Below are positions 44,880 through 53,100 of a stretch of DNA of 64,000 nucleotides, one piece after another (within the stretch, counting starts at the first letter, position 1; each line of letters begins with the position of its first letter). The notes under the pieces are model-generated. The model was not told the origin of the DNA, ran no database searches, and was given only the letters and a program-made list of their open reading frames with translations. Made by a program: the position numbers and the translations under genes. The DNA comes from Massilia mucilaginosa (GTDB lineage: Bacteria > Pseudomonadota > Gammaproteobacteria > Burkholderiales > Burkholderiaceae_D). The stretch is from the NCBI RefSeq assembly GCF_011682145.1, contig NZ_WHJH01000018.1, forward strand, positions 49,438 through 113,437, read 5' to 3'.

Positions 44880-45637
44880 GAAACGCTGCGCGCGGCGGCA
44901 CGCTGGCTGTGCTCGCTTGCGGCCTGCTGCTGCTGCTGCTCGCCGCGCCCGCGCCGGCGCAGGCCCAGGACTTGCTGGCCGGGGTGATTCCCGGCGCCAA
45001 GACCGACCTGACGGTCAAGTCGCAGGTGCTGGTCCTGATGACCCTGCTTGGGCTGTTGCCCATCATGGTCATGATGATGACCTGCTTCACCCGCTTCGTG
45101 ATCGTGCTCTCGCTGCTGCGCCAGGCGCTCGGCCTGCAGCAGGGTTTGCCGAATCGCATCATTACCGGCGTGGCCCTGATCCTGACCCTGCTGGTGATGC
45201 GTCCGATCGGCGACCAGATCTGGCGCGAGGCCTTCGTGCCCTACGACCAGGACAAGATCGGCATGCAGGACGCGCTGAAGGTGGCCGAAGTGCCGCTCTC
45301 GCGCTTCATGCTGGCCCAGACCAGCAAGGCGGCGCTGGCCCAGGTGGCGCGCCTGGCGGGCGAACCGGCCGAGCTGGAACCGCAAAAACGCGCGTTTACG
45401 GTCAAGCTGGCCGCCTTCGTGCTGAGCGAACTGAAGACCGCGTTCCAGATCGGCGCCATGCTGTTCATTCCGTTTTTGATCATCGACCTGGTGGTCTCCT
45501 CGGTGCTGATGGCGATGGGCATGATGATGCTCTCGCCGCTGGTCATTTCCTTGCCCTTCAAGCTGCTGCTGTTCGTACTGGTCGATGGCTGGACCCTGAC
45601 CGTCAACACCCTGGTCGGCAGCATACGACCGTTCTGA
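44876..45637 (+). CDS. fliP: Flagellar export gate protein FliP
   Basis: FliP is the core pentamer of the T3SS export gate. The 253-residue precursor has a signal peptide (LAVLACGLLLLLLAAPAPAQAQ), three or more membrane segments, and the motif SLLRQALGLQQGLPNRIITGVALILTLLVMRPI together with FVLSELKTAFQIGAMLFIPFLIIDLVVSSVLMAMGMMMLSP, which is nearly invariant. It directly follows fliN (4-nt overlap). Confidence 0.97.
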   Translation: MRNAARGGTLAVLACGLLLLLLAAPAPAQAQDLLAGVIPGAKTDLTVKSQVLVLMTLLGLLPIMVMMMTCFTRFVIVLSLLRQALGLQQGLPNRIITGVALILTLLVMRPIGDQIWREAFVPYDQDKIGMQDALKVAEVPLSRFMLAQTSKAALAQVARLAGEPAELEPQKRAFTVKLAAFVLSELKTAFQIGAMLFIPFLIIDLVVSSVLMAMGMMMLSPLVISLPFKLLLFVLVDGWTLTVNTLVGSIRPF

Positions 45638-45665
45638 CCATGGGAGAAGGTATGGGAGAAACCCG

Positions 45666-45935
45666 ATGACCCCCGACGTGGCCGTGGACCTGATGGTCGG
45701 CGCCTTGCAAATCGTCATGCTGATGGTGCTGGTGCTGGTGGTGCCGGGCCTGATCATGGGCCTGCTGGTGGCGCTGGTGCAGGCCGCCACCCAGATCAAC
45801 GAGCAGACCCTGAGCTTCTTGCCGCGCCTCTTGGTGACCCTGCTGGCGGTGATCATGGCCGGGCACTGGATGACGGCCTACCTGATGGATTACTGCGTCT
45901 CCGTGTTCCAGCGCGCCGCCGCCCTGGTCGGATAA
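45666..45935 (+). CDS. fliQ: Flagellar export gate protein FliQ
   Basis: FliQ is a two-helix hairpin of the export gate. The 89 residues (MTPDVAVDLMVGALQIVMLMVLVLVVPGLIMGLLVALVQAATQINEQTLSFLPRLLVTLLAVIMAGHWM) are the canonical length and sequence. It lies 28 nt after fliP and 6 nt before fliR. Confidence 0.96.
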   Translation: MTPDVAVDLMVGALQIVMLMVLVLVVPGLIMGLLVALVQAATQINEQTLSFLPRLLVTLLAVIMAGHWMTAYLMDYCVSVFQRAAALVG

Positions 45936-45941
45936 CAAAGC

Positions 45942-46718
45942 ATGGAGCTGGCCGGCTACCTGTTGCCCTTCCTGAACGCCCTGTGGTGGCCGTTCGTGCG
46001 CAACCTGGCATTGCTGAGCGCCGCGCCGGTGGTGGGCGACATCCTGGTGCCGCTGCCGGCGCGCGTGCTGCTGGCGCTGGTGCTGGCCTTCCTGATGCTG
46101 CCGTTCAGCCCGGGCGCCAACGTGGTCGATCCATTTTCGGTGATGGGCATCGCCACCACCCTGGAGCAAGCCGTGATCGGCGGCGTGCTGGGGCTGGCCA
46201 TGCACTTTTCGATGTCGGTGATCAATGTGCTGGGCTACCTGGTGTCGAGCCAGATCGGCTTTTCGATGGCCCAGATGAACGACCCGGTCAACGGCACCGC
46301 CTCGGACGTGGTCTCGGGCATGCTGTCGCTGCTGGCGATCATCGTGTTTTTCGCCATCGACGGGCACCTGGTGCTGACCGGGGTGCTGGCCACCAGTTTC
46401 AAGGCCTGGCCGGTGGGCGGCGGCTACGCGCCGATGCTGCTGGGAACGGTGGCGCTCAAGGCGGCCTGGATTTTCGCCGCCGCCATGCTGCTGGCGCTGC
46501 CGATCGTGTTTTCGACCCTGGTGGTGCAGCTCGGCTTCGGCCTGTTGAACCGGGTGGCGCCGTCGCTGAATTTGTTTTCGCTGGGTTTTTCGCTGACCAC
46601 CCTGTTCGGCCTGATGATGCTGATCCAGATCGTGCGCTTCATTCCCGAACACTACATTGCGATGAGCAACCAAGTACTTGAACTGATCGACCAACAGATG
46701 AAGGCGGCCCATGGCTGA
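45942..46718 (+). CDS. fliR: Flagellar export gate protein FliR
   Basis: FliR completes the FliPQR gate. The 258 residues have about six hydrophobic segments, including VRNLALLSAAPVVGDILVPLPARVLLALVLAFLMLPF and VVQLGFGLLNRVAPSLNLFSLGFSLTTLFGLMML. The motif GLLNRVAPSLNLFSLGFSL is diagnostic. It overlaps flhB by 8 nt. Confidence 0.96.
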   Translation: MELAGYLLPFLNALWWPFVRNLALLSAAPVVGDILVPLPARVLLALVLAFLMLPFSPGANVVDPFSVMGIATTLEQAVIGGVLGLAMHFSMSVINVLGYLVSSQIGFSMAQMNDPVNGTASDVVSGMLSLLAIIVFFAIDGHLVLTGVLATSFKAWPVGGGYAPMLLGTVALKAAWIFAAAMLLALPIVFSTLVVQLGFGLLNRVAPSLNLFSLGFSLTTLFGLMMLIQIVRFIPEHYIAMSNQVLELIDQQMKAAHG

Positions 46719-47853
46719 CGACGCGAGCGGTGGCGACAAGACCGAAAAGGCCTCGCAGCAAAAGCTGCGCAAGGCGCGCGAGGAAGGGCAGGTGGTGCGT
46801 TCGCGCGACCTGGCCACCGCGATCGGCATCCTGGTCAGCCTGAAAGTGTTTTCCATGATGCTGCCGAGCTACCTGGAGTCCTTCCGCAATCTGTTCGCCC
46901 TGGTCTTCATTCCGCTGGGCGCGGACGGCGCCATCGAAAACCTGAGTTCGACCATGTTCACCAGTTCGATGTGGCTGTTGATGACGATGGTGTTGCCGCT
47001 CTTGGGCGTGCCGTTCGCGGTGGTGCTGTCGTCCCTGATTCCCGGCGGCTGGGTGATCAGCACCAAGAACATGGAACCGAAAATGAGCCGCCTGTCGCCC
47101 ATGAAAAACCTCGGCAACCTGTTTACCGCCAAGCACGGCATCGGCGTGGCCACCTCGGTCGGCAAGGCTGTCGTGCTCGGCTGGGTGCTGGTGCACGTGA
47201 GCCGATCAAGCATGAATGCCTTTGTCGACTTGCAAAAGATGTCGCTCAGCGCGGCGCTGCCGGCCGGCGCCGGGCTGATGCTCGACGCCCTGATGGCGAT
47301 GTGCATGGTGTTCGTCATGTTCGCCGTGCTCGACGTGCCGGTGCAGGCCTTCCTGTTCGCGCGCAACCAGCGCATGAGCAAGCACGACCAGAAAGAAGAA
47401 CACAAGAGCAGCGAAGGCAAGCCCGAGGTGCGCCAGCGCATCCGCCAGTTGCAGCAGCAGATGGCGCGCCGCAGCGTGAGCAAGACCGTGCCCACGGCCG
47501 ATGTCGTGATCGTCAACCCGGAACACTACGCGGTGGCGCTCAAGTATGAGGCCAGCCGCGCCGAAGCGCCCTTCGTGGTGGCCAAGGGGGTCGACGAGAT
47601 GGCCTTGTTCATCCGCCAGATCGCGAAGCAGCACAATATCGAGACGCTCGAACTGCCGCCGCTGGCGCGGGCGATCTACAATACCAGCCAGGTCCAGCAG
47701 CAAATTCCGGCCCAGCTGTACCAGGCCGTGTCGCAGGTGCTGAACTATGTGCTGCAACTGAACGCTTTTCGTGCCGGCCGGCGCACTGCGCCGCCACGTT
47801 TCCCCAACGAGGTGGCCGTGCCATCTCATCTGAGTGAGGTTCCCGCCACATGA
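46711..47853 (+). CDS. flhB: Flagellar export protein FlhB
   Basis: FlhB is the substrate-specificity switch of the export apparatus. The 380-residue protein starts DKTEKASQQKLRKAREEGQVVRSRDL, has four membrane segments, and carries the autocleavage motif NPEH at 269-272 in VIVNPEHYAVALKY. Most family members have NPTH at this point; the Asn-Pro pair needed for cleavage is kept and Glu replaces Thr. It overlaps fliR by 8 nt and flhA by 4 nt. Confidence 0.95.
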   Translation: MADDASGGDKTEKASQQKLRKAREEGQVVRSRDLATAIGILVSLKVFSMMLPSYLESFRNLFALVFIPLGADGAIENLSSTMFTSSMWLLMTMVLPLLGVPFAVVLSSLIPGGWVISTKNMEPKMSRLSPMKNLGNLFTAKHGIGVATSVGKAVVLGWVLVHVSRSSMNAFVDLQKMSLSAALPAGAGLMLDALMAMCMVFVMFAVLDVPVQAFLFARNQRMSKHDQKEEHKSSEGKPEVRQRIRQLQQQMARRSVSKTVPTADVVIVNPEHYAVALKYEASRAEAPFVVAKGVDEMALFIRQIAKQHNIETLELPPLARAIYNTSQVQQQIPAQLYQAVSQVLNYVLQLNAFRAGRRTAPPRFPNEVAVPSHLSEVPAT

Positions 47854-49937
47854 GTTTTTTGAACAGCCTGCTGACCGAGTTGAAACGGCATAAATTCGCC
47901 ACCCCGGTGTTCTTGCTGGTCATCTTGTCGATGATCATCCTGCCGCTGCCGCCGGTCTTGCTCGACGTGCTGTTTACCTTCAACATCGTGCTGGCGCTGA
48001 TCGTCATCCTGGTGTCGGTCTCGGCCAAGCGGCCGCTCGACTTCTCGGTCTTCCCGAGCGTCATTCTCGGCACCACCATGCTCAGGCTGACCCTGAACGT
48101 GGCCTCGACCCGGGTGGTGCTGCTGCACGGCCACCAGGGCAGCGACGCGGCAGGTAAAGTGATCGAAGCGTTTGCCAACGTGGTTATCGGCGGCAATTTC
48201 GTGGTCGGCTTCGTGGTCTTCATCATTTTGATGATCATTAACTTCGCGGTGGTGACCAAGGGCGCGGAACGGATTTCCGAAGTCTCGGCGCGGTTTACCC
48301 TGGACGCCCTGCCGGGCAAGCAGATGGCCATCGACGCCGACCTCAATGCCGGCCTGATCAACCAGGAAAAAGCCCAGGTGCGGCGCCGCGACGTGGCCGC
48401 CGAAGCCGACTTCTACGGCGCCATGGACGGCGCCTCGAAGTTCGTGCGCGGCGACGCGGTCGCCAGTATTCTGATTCTGATCATCAACATGGTGGGCGGC
48501 GTGGCCATTGGCGCGCTGATGCACGACCTGTCCTTCGGCGACGCCTTCCGCGTGTACGCGCTCTTGACCATCGGTGACGGCCTGGTGGCGCAGATCCCGG
48601 CGCTGCTGCTGTCGGCCGCGGCCGCGATCCTGGTGACCCGGATCAGCGATTCGGGCGACTTCGAGCAGCAGGTCGGCGGGCAGCTGCTGGCCTCGCCGGC
48701 GGTGCTCTACAGCGCCTCGGGCATGATGCTGGTGCTGGCCATGGTGCCGGGCATGCCATGGCTGATGTTCGGCGTCTTCGCGGTGGTGCTCGGCTACGTG
48801 GGCTGGCGCCTGGCGCGCATGGTCAAGGCGCCCGACCAGGCCGGGGTGGCGGCGATCGAAGCGGCCCTGCGCGACGAGCGCGCGCCCGACCTCGAATGGC
48901 AGCACCTGCCGGCGGTGCAGGCCCTGACGGTGGCGGTCGGCTACAAACTGGTCGGCCTGGTCGACGCCGCCCAGGGCGAACCGCTGACCAAGCGCATCAA
49001 GGGCGTGCGCCAGAGCCTGTCGGAAGCGATGGGTTTGCTGCTGCCGCCGATCAACGTGCGCGACGACTTGTCGCTGCGCCCGACCCAGTACTCGATCATG
49101 CTCAGCGGCACCGTGGTGGCCGAGGCCGAAGTGGTGCCGGAATGCCTGATGGCGATTGCCTCGCCCTCGGTGTACGGCCATCTGGACGGCATTCCCGGGA
49201 TCGAACCGGCCTACGGCATGGCCATTACCTGGATCGCCCCGACCGACAAGGCGCATGCGCTGGGGCTGGGCTACCAGGTGGTCGAGGTGCCGAGCGCGAT
49301 CGCCACCCATTGTTCCAAGGTGGTGCGCGAGTACCTGCCGGACTTGTTCCGCCATGAAGACGTGCCGGCCATCCTGGAACGGATGACGGCGCTTTCGCCC
49401 AAGCTGGCTTCGGCGCTGGACAAGGCGATGACCCACACCCAGCTGCTGCGCGTGTTCCGCGTGCTGCTGGCCGAAAATGTCTCGCTCAAGGATATCGTGG
49501 TGATCGGCACCACCTTGCTCGACAGTTCGGAAACCACCAAGGATCCGATCCTGCTGGCGGCCGAAGTGCGCTGCGCGCTGCGCAGGCAGATCGTGACGGC
49601 CTTGTTCGGCAAGAAGAAGGAAATGCCGGCTTTCAATTTGTCGGCCGAGCTGGAAAACATGCTGCTGGGGTCCTTGAACCAGGCGCGCCAGGGCGGCAAG
49701 GTCGCGCTGGACAATTTCCCGATCGATCCGCAGTTGCTCTCGCAGTTACAGTTGAACATGCCGGTGGCGCGCGAACAGATGAAGCAGCAGCAAAGTGCGC
49801 CGCTGCTGCTGGTGCTGCCGCAGATCAGGCCGCTGCTGGCACGCTACGCGCGCCTGTTTGCGCCGGGGCTGCACGTACTGTCGTACAACGAGATTCCCGA
49901 GAATCGCGACGTCAGCATCGTGGGTACCGTCGGCTAA
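47850..49937 (+). CDS. flhA: Flagellar export gate protein FlhA
   Basis: FlhA forms the nonameric export gate. The 695 residues have an eight-helix membrane domain at 1 to about 330 with the FHIPEP-type segment in [37 protein letters not shown] and the acidic [22 protein letters not shown]-like region ([30 protein letters not shown]). A four-subdomain cytoplasmic domain follows, where chaperone-substrate complexes dock. The size is standard. It ends 12 bp before a REP-like palindrome. Confidence 0.96.
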   Translation: [695 protein letters not shown]

Positions 49938-49948
49938 GTTGCGCTAGT

Positions 49949-49976
49949 CGTCGTCCCCGCCTGCGCGGGGACGACG
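49949..49976. repeat. REP-like hairpin between convergent flhA and the FliK-like gene (copy 3)
   Basis: CGTCGTCCCCGC (49949-49960) and GCGGGGACGACG (49965-49976) are perfect 12-bp arms with a CTGC loop. It lies between two convergent genes and may end transcription both ways. The core matches the hairpins at 7451 and 7551. Confidence 0.75.
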
Positions 49977-49978
49977 CG

Positions 49979-50890
49979 CTAGGGCTCTCCGTACGGCATC
50001 ATTCCCGGCAAGGGCCTTTCGGTATACCGCACCGTGGTGGCCGCCTCGGTCCTGGTGGTGCGCGCCAGCAGCAGCGCCACTTCGGCCATGGCCCGGAACA
50101 GGGATGGGGGCAGGGCGGCGCTGACCTGGGACGAATACTGCTGCAAGGGTTTGCCGGGCCAGATGCCGTGCCTGACGCTGGTCCGCGCCAGGCGCAAACC
50201 GGCCGTTTCGATGGCCTGCTTGAGCGCCGGCAAGGAGTGGCGCAACAGCGCCACCGCGCGCGGATGCTCGGCCGCCAGTTCCATCATCACCCCATCGAGC
50301 AGTTCCAGTTGCACCGTGGCATGGCTGCCGTCGGACAGCACCACGTCCAGCCGCAGCGCCGCCTTGGCGCGCTGGCGCCGGCTGGGCGGCGGATCGGGCA
50401 GCCCGGTCAGCAGGCGCAGCGCCAGCTGCTGGCCGCCCGCGCCCGGCAGCACGAATCGCCACGCTTCCGGATGCCACAACAAGGTGGCCTGCTGCTGCAC
50501 GGTGCTGGCCTGCATGGCTTGCTGCACGCCCGACATCAACAGATTGCCCGGCATGAACTGGGCGCGTCCCTGCTCCTGCAAGGTGGCCAGCTGGGCCGCG
50601 TAGGTGCGCACCATGCCGCGCCAGGCGCTGGCCAGGGCCGCGCCGTCGAGCACCGGCCAGGCCAGCTGGCGCGCCATGAACACCTGGTCGGCCCGCATCG
50701 AGGCGCTCTCGCTCAGGTTGGGGGGCAGGCCGCCGCCTGACGCCGGCGGCGCCGTGACGCTGTGCGCCTCCGGCAGCGGCACGGCCGGCACGGCCATGGC
50801 CGCCGCCGATGCCGGTGCCGGCAGCAGCGACACCGGCGCCAGCGGGGCAATCGGCACGGCGCCGAGCGGCTGCGAAGGAATGGTAGACAT
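49979..50890 (-). CDS. Protein with FliK/HpaP-like C-terminal domain
   Basis: The 303-residue protein has an Ala/Pro-rich start, a mostly helical middle (PNLSESASMRADQVFMARQLAWPVLDGAALASAWRGMVRTYAAQLATLQEQGRA) and a domain of about 85 residues resembling FliK/type III needle-length regulators (AKAALRLDVVLSDGSHATVQLELLDGVMMELAAEHPRAVALLRHSLPALKQAIETAGLRLARTSV). I do not recognise an exact family, and similarity is by pattern. The ATG at 50890 is used. It lies downstream of flagellin 1 and separated from it by a terminator. It may be a second hook or filament length or secretion factor; this is inference. Confidence 0.5.
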   Translation of the reverse strand: MSTIPSQPLGAVPIAPLAPVSLLPAPASAAAMAVPAVPLPEAHSVTAPPASGGGLPPNLSESASMRADQVFMARQLAWPVLDGAALASAWRGMVRTYAAQLATLQEQGRAQFMPGNLLMSGVQQAMQASTVQQQATLLWHPEAWRFVLPGAGGQQLALRLLTGLPDPPPSRRQRAKAALRLDVVLSDGSHATVQLELLDGVMMELAAEHPRAVALLRHSLPALKQAIETAGLRLARTSVRHGIWPGKPLQQYSSQVSAALPPSLFRAMAEVALLLARTTRTEAATTVRYTERPLPGMMPYGEP

Positions 50891-50912
50891 GGCGTTCACG
50901 CAAGGTCAGGAT

Positions 50913-50945
50913 AAAAAAAGAGCCAGCCGGTGTGCCGGCTGGCTC
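50913..50945 (-). terminator. Terminator of flagellin gene 1
   Basis: An 11-bp stem (GAGCCAGCCGG at 50920-50930 and CCGGCTGGCTC at 50935-50945) precedes, on the minus strand, a T run (plus-strand A run at 50913-50919). Confidence 0.85.
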
Positions 50946-50985
50946 GGTCGGTGCCCGGCGCAAGCGCCGGCGGCCCAGCCCTTGA

Positions 50986-51846
50986 TTATTGCAGCAGCGA
51001 CATGACCATCGAGGACATGCTGTTGCTCTGTTTTAGCATGGCGGTGCCGGCTTGCAGCAGCATCTGGTTGGTGGTCATCTTCGAGCTTTCGCTGGCGAAG
51101 TCGACGTCCATGATGCGGCCGGTGGCAGCCTTGCTGTTGGTGCTGATGTTCGACAAGTTGTTGTAGACGTGTTCCAGGCGGTTGGCCGAGGCGCCCAGCG
51201 AGGAACGCACGGTGCCGATCGAGGCGATCGCGGTCGAGAGCTTGTCGATCGAGGTCGAGGCGGTGCCGGCGCCGGTCAGTTCGGTGCCGAGCACGGGCGC
51301 CGCGGCGTAGTTGGCGGTGGTGGCCAGAACATCGACGCCCAGGGTGGTCATGGCGCCCGACATGTCGACCACCATTTTTTCGCTGGTGCTCGAACCGATC
51401 TGGAACGTCATGGCCGAGGCGATGGTGCCGCCGGCGAGCAGCTTGGCGCCGCCGAAGGTGGTGTTGTTCATCACGTTGTACAGTTCGGTGCCGAGGGCGT
51501 CGTATTCCGACTGCATCGCGGTCTTGTCGGCGGCGGTCGAGGAGGCATCGGCCGCTTGCGTGGCCAGGTCTTTCATGCGCACCAGCATGTTGCTCACTTC
51601 GTCGAGCGCGCCTTCAGCCGTTTGCAGCATCGAGGTGGAATTCTGGGTGTTGCGCATGGCAACGGCCATGCCGCTGGTCTGGGCTTTCAGGCGGGTCGCG
51701 ATTTGCAGGCCGGCGGCGTCGTCCATCGAGGAATTGATGCGGTAGCCGGTCGACAGGCGGGTCATCGAGGTCGACAGCGAACCCTGGGTGCGGTTGATCG
51801 AATTCTGTGCGGACAGTGCGGCGTTGTTAGTGTGCAAACTCAACAT
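50986..51846 (-). CDS. Flagellin 1 (short, LafA-like)
   Basis: The 286-residue protein has flagellin D0/D1 ends: MLSLHTNNAALSAQNSINRTQGSLSTSMTRLSTGYRINSSMDDAAGLQIATRLKAQTSGM and a C-terminal helix ASESSKMTTNQMLLQAGTAMLKQSNSMSSMVMSLLQ. It lacks the outer D2/D3 domains, so the filament surface would be small. The middle (about 170-205) differs from its three paralogues. ATG 51846 has AGGAG upstream. A sigma-28-type promoter motif lies at 51914-51941, and its own terminator follows. It is the last of four tandem, separately transcribed flagellin genes. Confidence 0.93.
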   Translation of the reverse strand: MLSLHTNNAALSAQNSINRTQGSLSTSMTRLSTGYRINSSMDDAAGLQIATRLKAQTSGMAVAMRNTQNSTSMLQTAEGALDEVSNMLVRMKDLATQAADASSTAADKTAMQSEYDALGTELYNVMNNTTFGGAKLLAGGTIASAMTFQIGSSTSEKMVVDMSGAMTTLGVDVLATTANYAAAPVLGTELTGAGTASTSIDKLSTAIASIGTVRSSLGASANRLEHVYNNLSNISTNSKAATGRIMDVDFASESSKMTTNQMLLQAGTAMLKQSNSMSSMVMSLLQ

Positions 51847-51882
51847 GGTCAAAACTCCTGGTGTAGGGGGGAGGGACTTTTG

Positions 51883-51904
51883 GAGCCGCAGTGTCTCGCG
51901 CTCT
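51883..51904 (-). promoter_or_regulatory. Leader hairpin of flagellin 1
   Basis: On the minus strand AGAGCGCG and GCGGCTCC flank a short loop, between the promoter and the ribosome-binding site. The same hairpin occurs before flagellins 2, 3 and 4. Confidence 0.5.
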
Positions 51905-51913
51905 TACCTTAAC

Positions 51914-51941
51914 AAGACGACCGTTTCGCCGGCCGCGTTAA
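51914..51941 (-). promoter_or_regulatory. Sigma-28-type promoter motif of flagellin 1
   Basis: On the minus strand TTAA (51941-51938), 16 nt, GTCGTCTT (51921-51914), 68 bp from the ATG. Confidence 0.68.
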
Positions 51942-51979
51942 GTGCCGCATGGAAATTATGCGAACTATTTTTCGGGCAT

Positions 51980-52006
51980 AAAAAAGCCAGCCGATGAGGG
52001 CTGGCT
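51980..52006 (-). terminator. Terminator of flagellin gene 2
   Basis: AGCCAGCC (51985-51992) and GGCTGGCT (51999-52006), with an A run on the plus strand before it. Confidence 0.8.
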
Positions 52007-52051
52007 GGAACGGCGCCCGGCGCAAGCGGCCGGGCATCCTTGCTGACAGAA

Positions 52052-52906
52052 TTATTGCAGCAGTGACATGACCATCGAGGACATGCTGTTGCTCTGTTTC
52101 AGCATGGCGGTGCCGGCTTGCAGCAGCATCTGGTTGGTGGTCATCTTCGAGCTTTCGCTGGCGAAGTCGACGTCCATGATGCGGCCGGTGGCGGCCTTGC
52201 TGTTGGTGCTGATGTTCGACAAGTTGTTGTAGACGTGTTCCAGGCGGTTGGCCGAGGCGCCCAGGGCTGAGCGCACGGTACCGATCGAGGCCAGCGCGGT
52301 CGAGAGCAGGTCGATGCTGGCGTTGGCGGTGGCGGTCAGTTCGGTGCCCGGGGTGCCCGGCACGGTGTAGGTGCCGCTGGTGGCGCCGATGGCGGTGTTC
52401 AGGGCGGTCATGTCGGCCGACATGTTGACCGTCATTTTTTCGCTGGTGCTCGAACCGATCTGGAACGTCATGGCCGAGGCGATGGTGCCGCCGACCAGCA
52501 GCTTGGCGCCGCCGAAGGTGGTGTTGGTCATCACGTTGCTCAGTTCTTTACCGAGTGCATCGTATTCCGACTGCATGGCGGTCTTGTCGGCCGCGGTCGA
52601 GGAAGCATCGGCGGCCTGGGTGGCCAGGTCTTTCATGCGCACCACCATGTTGCTCACTTCGTCGAGCGCGCCTTCGGCGGTTTGCAGCATCGAGGTCGAG
52701 TTCTGGGTGTTGCGCATCGCAACGGCCATGCCGCTGGTCTGGGCTTTCAGGCGGGTCGCGATCTGCAGGCCGGCGGCGTCGTCCATCGACGAATTGATGC
52801 GGTAGCCGGTCGACAGGCGGGTCATCGAGGTCGACAGCGAACCCTGGGTGCGGTTGATCGAATTTTGTGCGGACAGGGCAGCGTTGTTTGTGTGAAGGCT
52901 CAGCAT
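52052..52906 (-). CDS. Flagellin 2 (short, LafA-like)
   Basis: The 284-residue paralogue has the same D0/D1 ends as the other three copies. The variable middle reads MTVNMSADMTALNTAIGATSGTYTVPGTPGTELTATANASID, and it is the most distinct of the four (two residues shorter and lacking the TASTSIDK stretch). It also has VRMKDL with a V (NMVVRMKDL) where the others have L. ATG 52906 follows AGGAG. The TTAA-N16-GTCGCCTT motif is 70 bp upstream, and its own terminator follows. Confidence 0.93.
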   Translation of the reverse strand: MLSLHTNNAALSAQNSINRTQGSLSTSMTRLSTGYRINSSMDDAAGLQIATRLKAQTSGMAVAMRNTQNSTSMLQTAEGALDEVSNMVVRMKDLATQAADASSTAADKTAMQSEYDALGKELSNVMTNTTFGGAKLLVGGTIASAMTFQIGSSTSEKMTVNMSADMTALNTAIGATSGTYTVPGTPGTELTATANASIDLLSTALASIGTVRSALGASANRLEHVYNNLSNISTNSKAATGRIMDVDFASESSKMTTNQMLLQAGTAMLKQSNSMSSMVMSLLQ

Positions 52907-52943
52907 GGTCAAACTCCTGGGTGTTGGATGTGGAAACTGTTCG

Positions 52944-52966
52944 GAGCCGCGCTGGTTCCGCGCTCT
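52944..52966 (-). promoter_or_regulatory. Leader hairpin of flagellin 2
   Basis: On the minus strand AGAGCGCGG and GCGCGGCTC flank a loop of about six bases. Confidence 0.5.
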
Positions 52967-52975
52967 CATCAATAC

Positions 52976-53003
52976 AAGGCGACACTTTGATCCAGATCAT
53001 TAA
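52976..53003 (-). promoter_or_regulatory. Sigma-28-type promoter motif of flagellin 2
   Basis: On the minus strand TTAA (53003-53000), 16 nt, GTCGCCTT (52983-52976). Confidence 0.68.
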
Positions 53004-53034
53004 GTGCCACATGGAAATATGTTTACTTAGGGCG

Positions 53035-53064
53035 AAAAAAAAGCCAGCCGGGTGGAGGGCTGGC
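53035..53064 (-). terminator. Terminator of flagellin gene 3
   Basis: GCCAGCC (53043-53049) and GGCTGGC (53058-53064), with a plus-strand A run 53035-53042. Confidence 0.8.
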
Positions 53065-53100
53065 CTTCGGGGACCCGGCTGGCAGCCGGGATACCGATGA

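Noticed and set aside
49984..50963. A longer minus-strand frame overlapping the FliK-like gene
   Set aside because: Its composition is mirror-like Arg/Gly/Ala without structure, whereas the chosen frame has a domain-like C-terminus.
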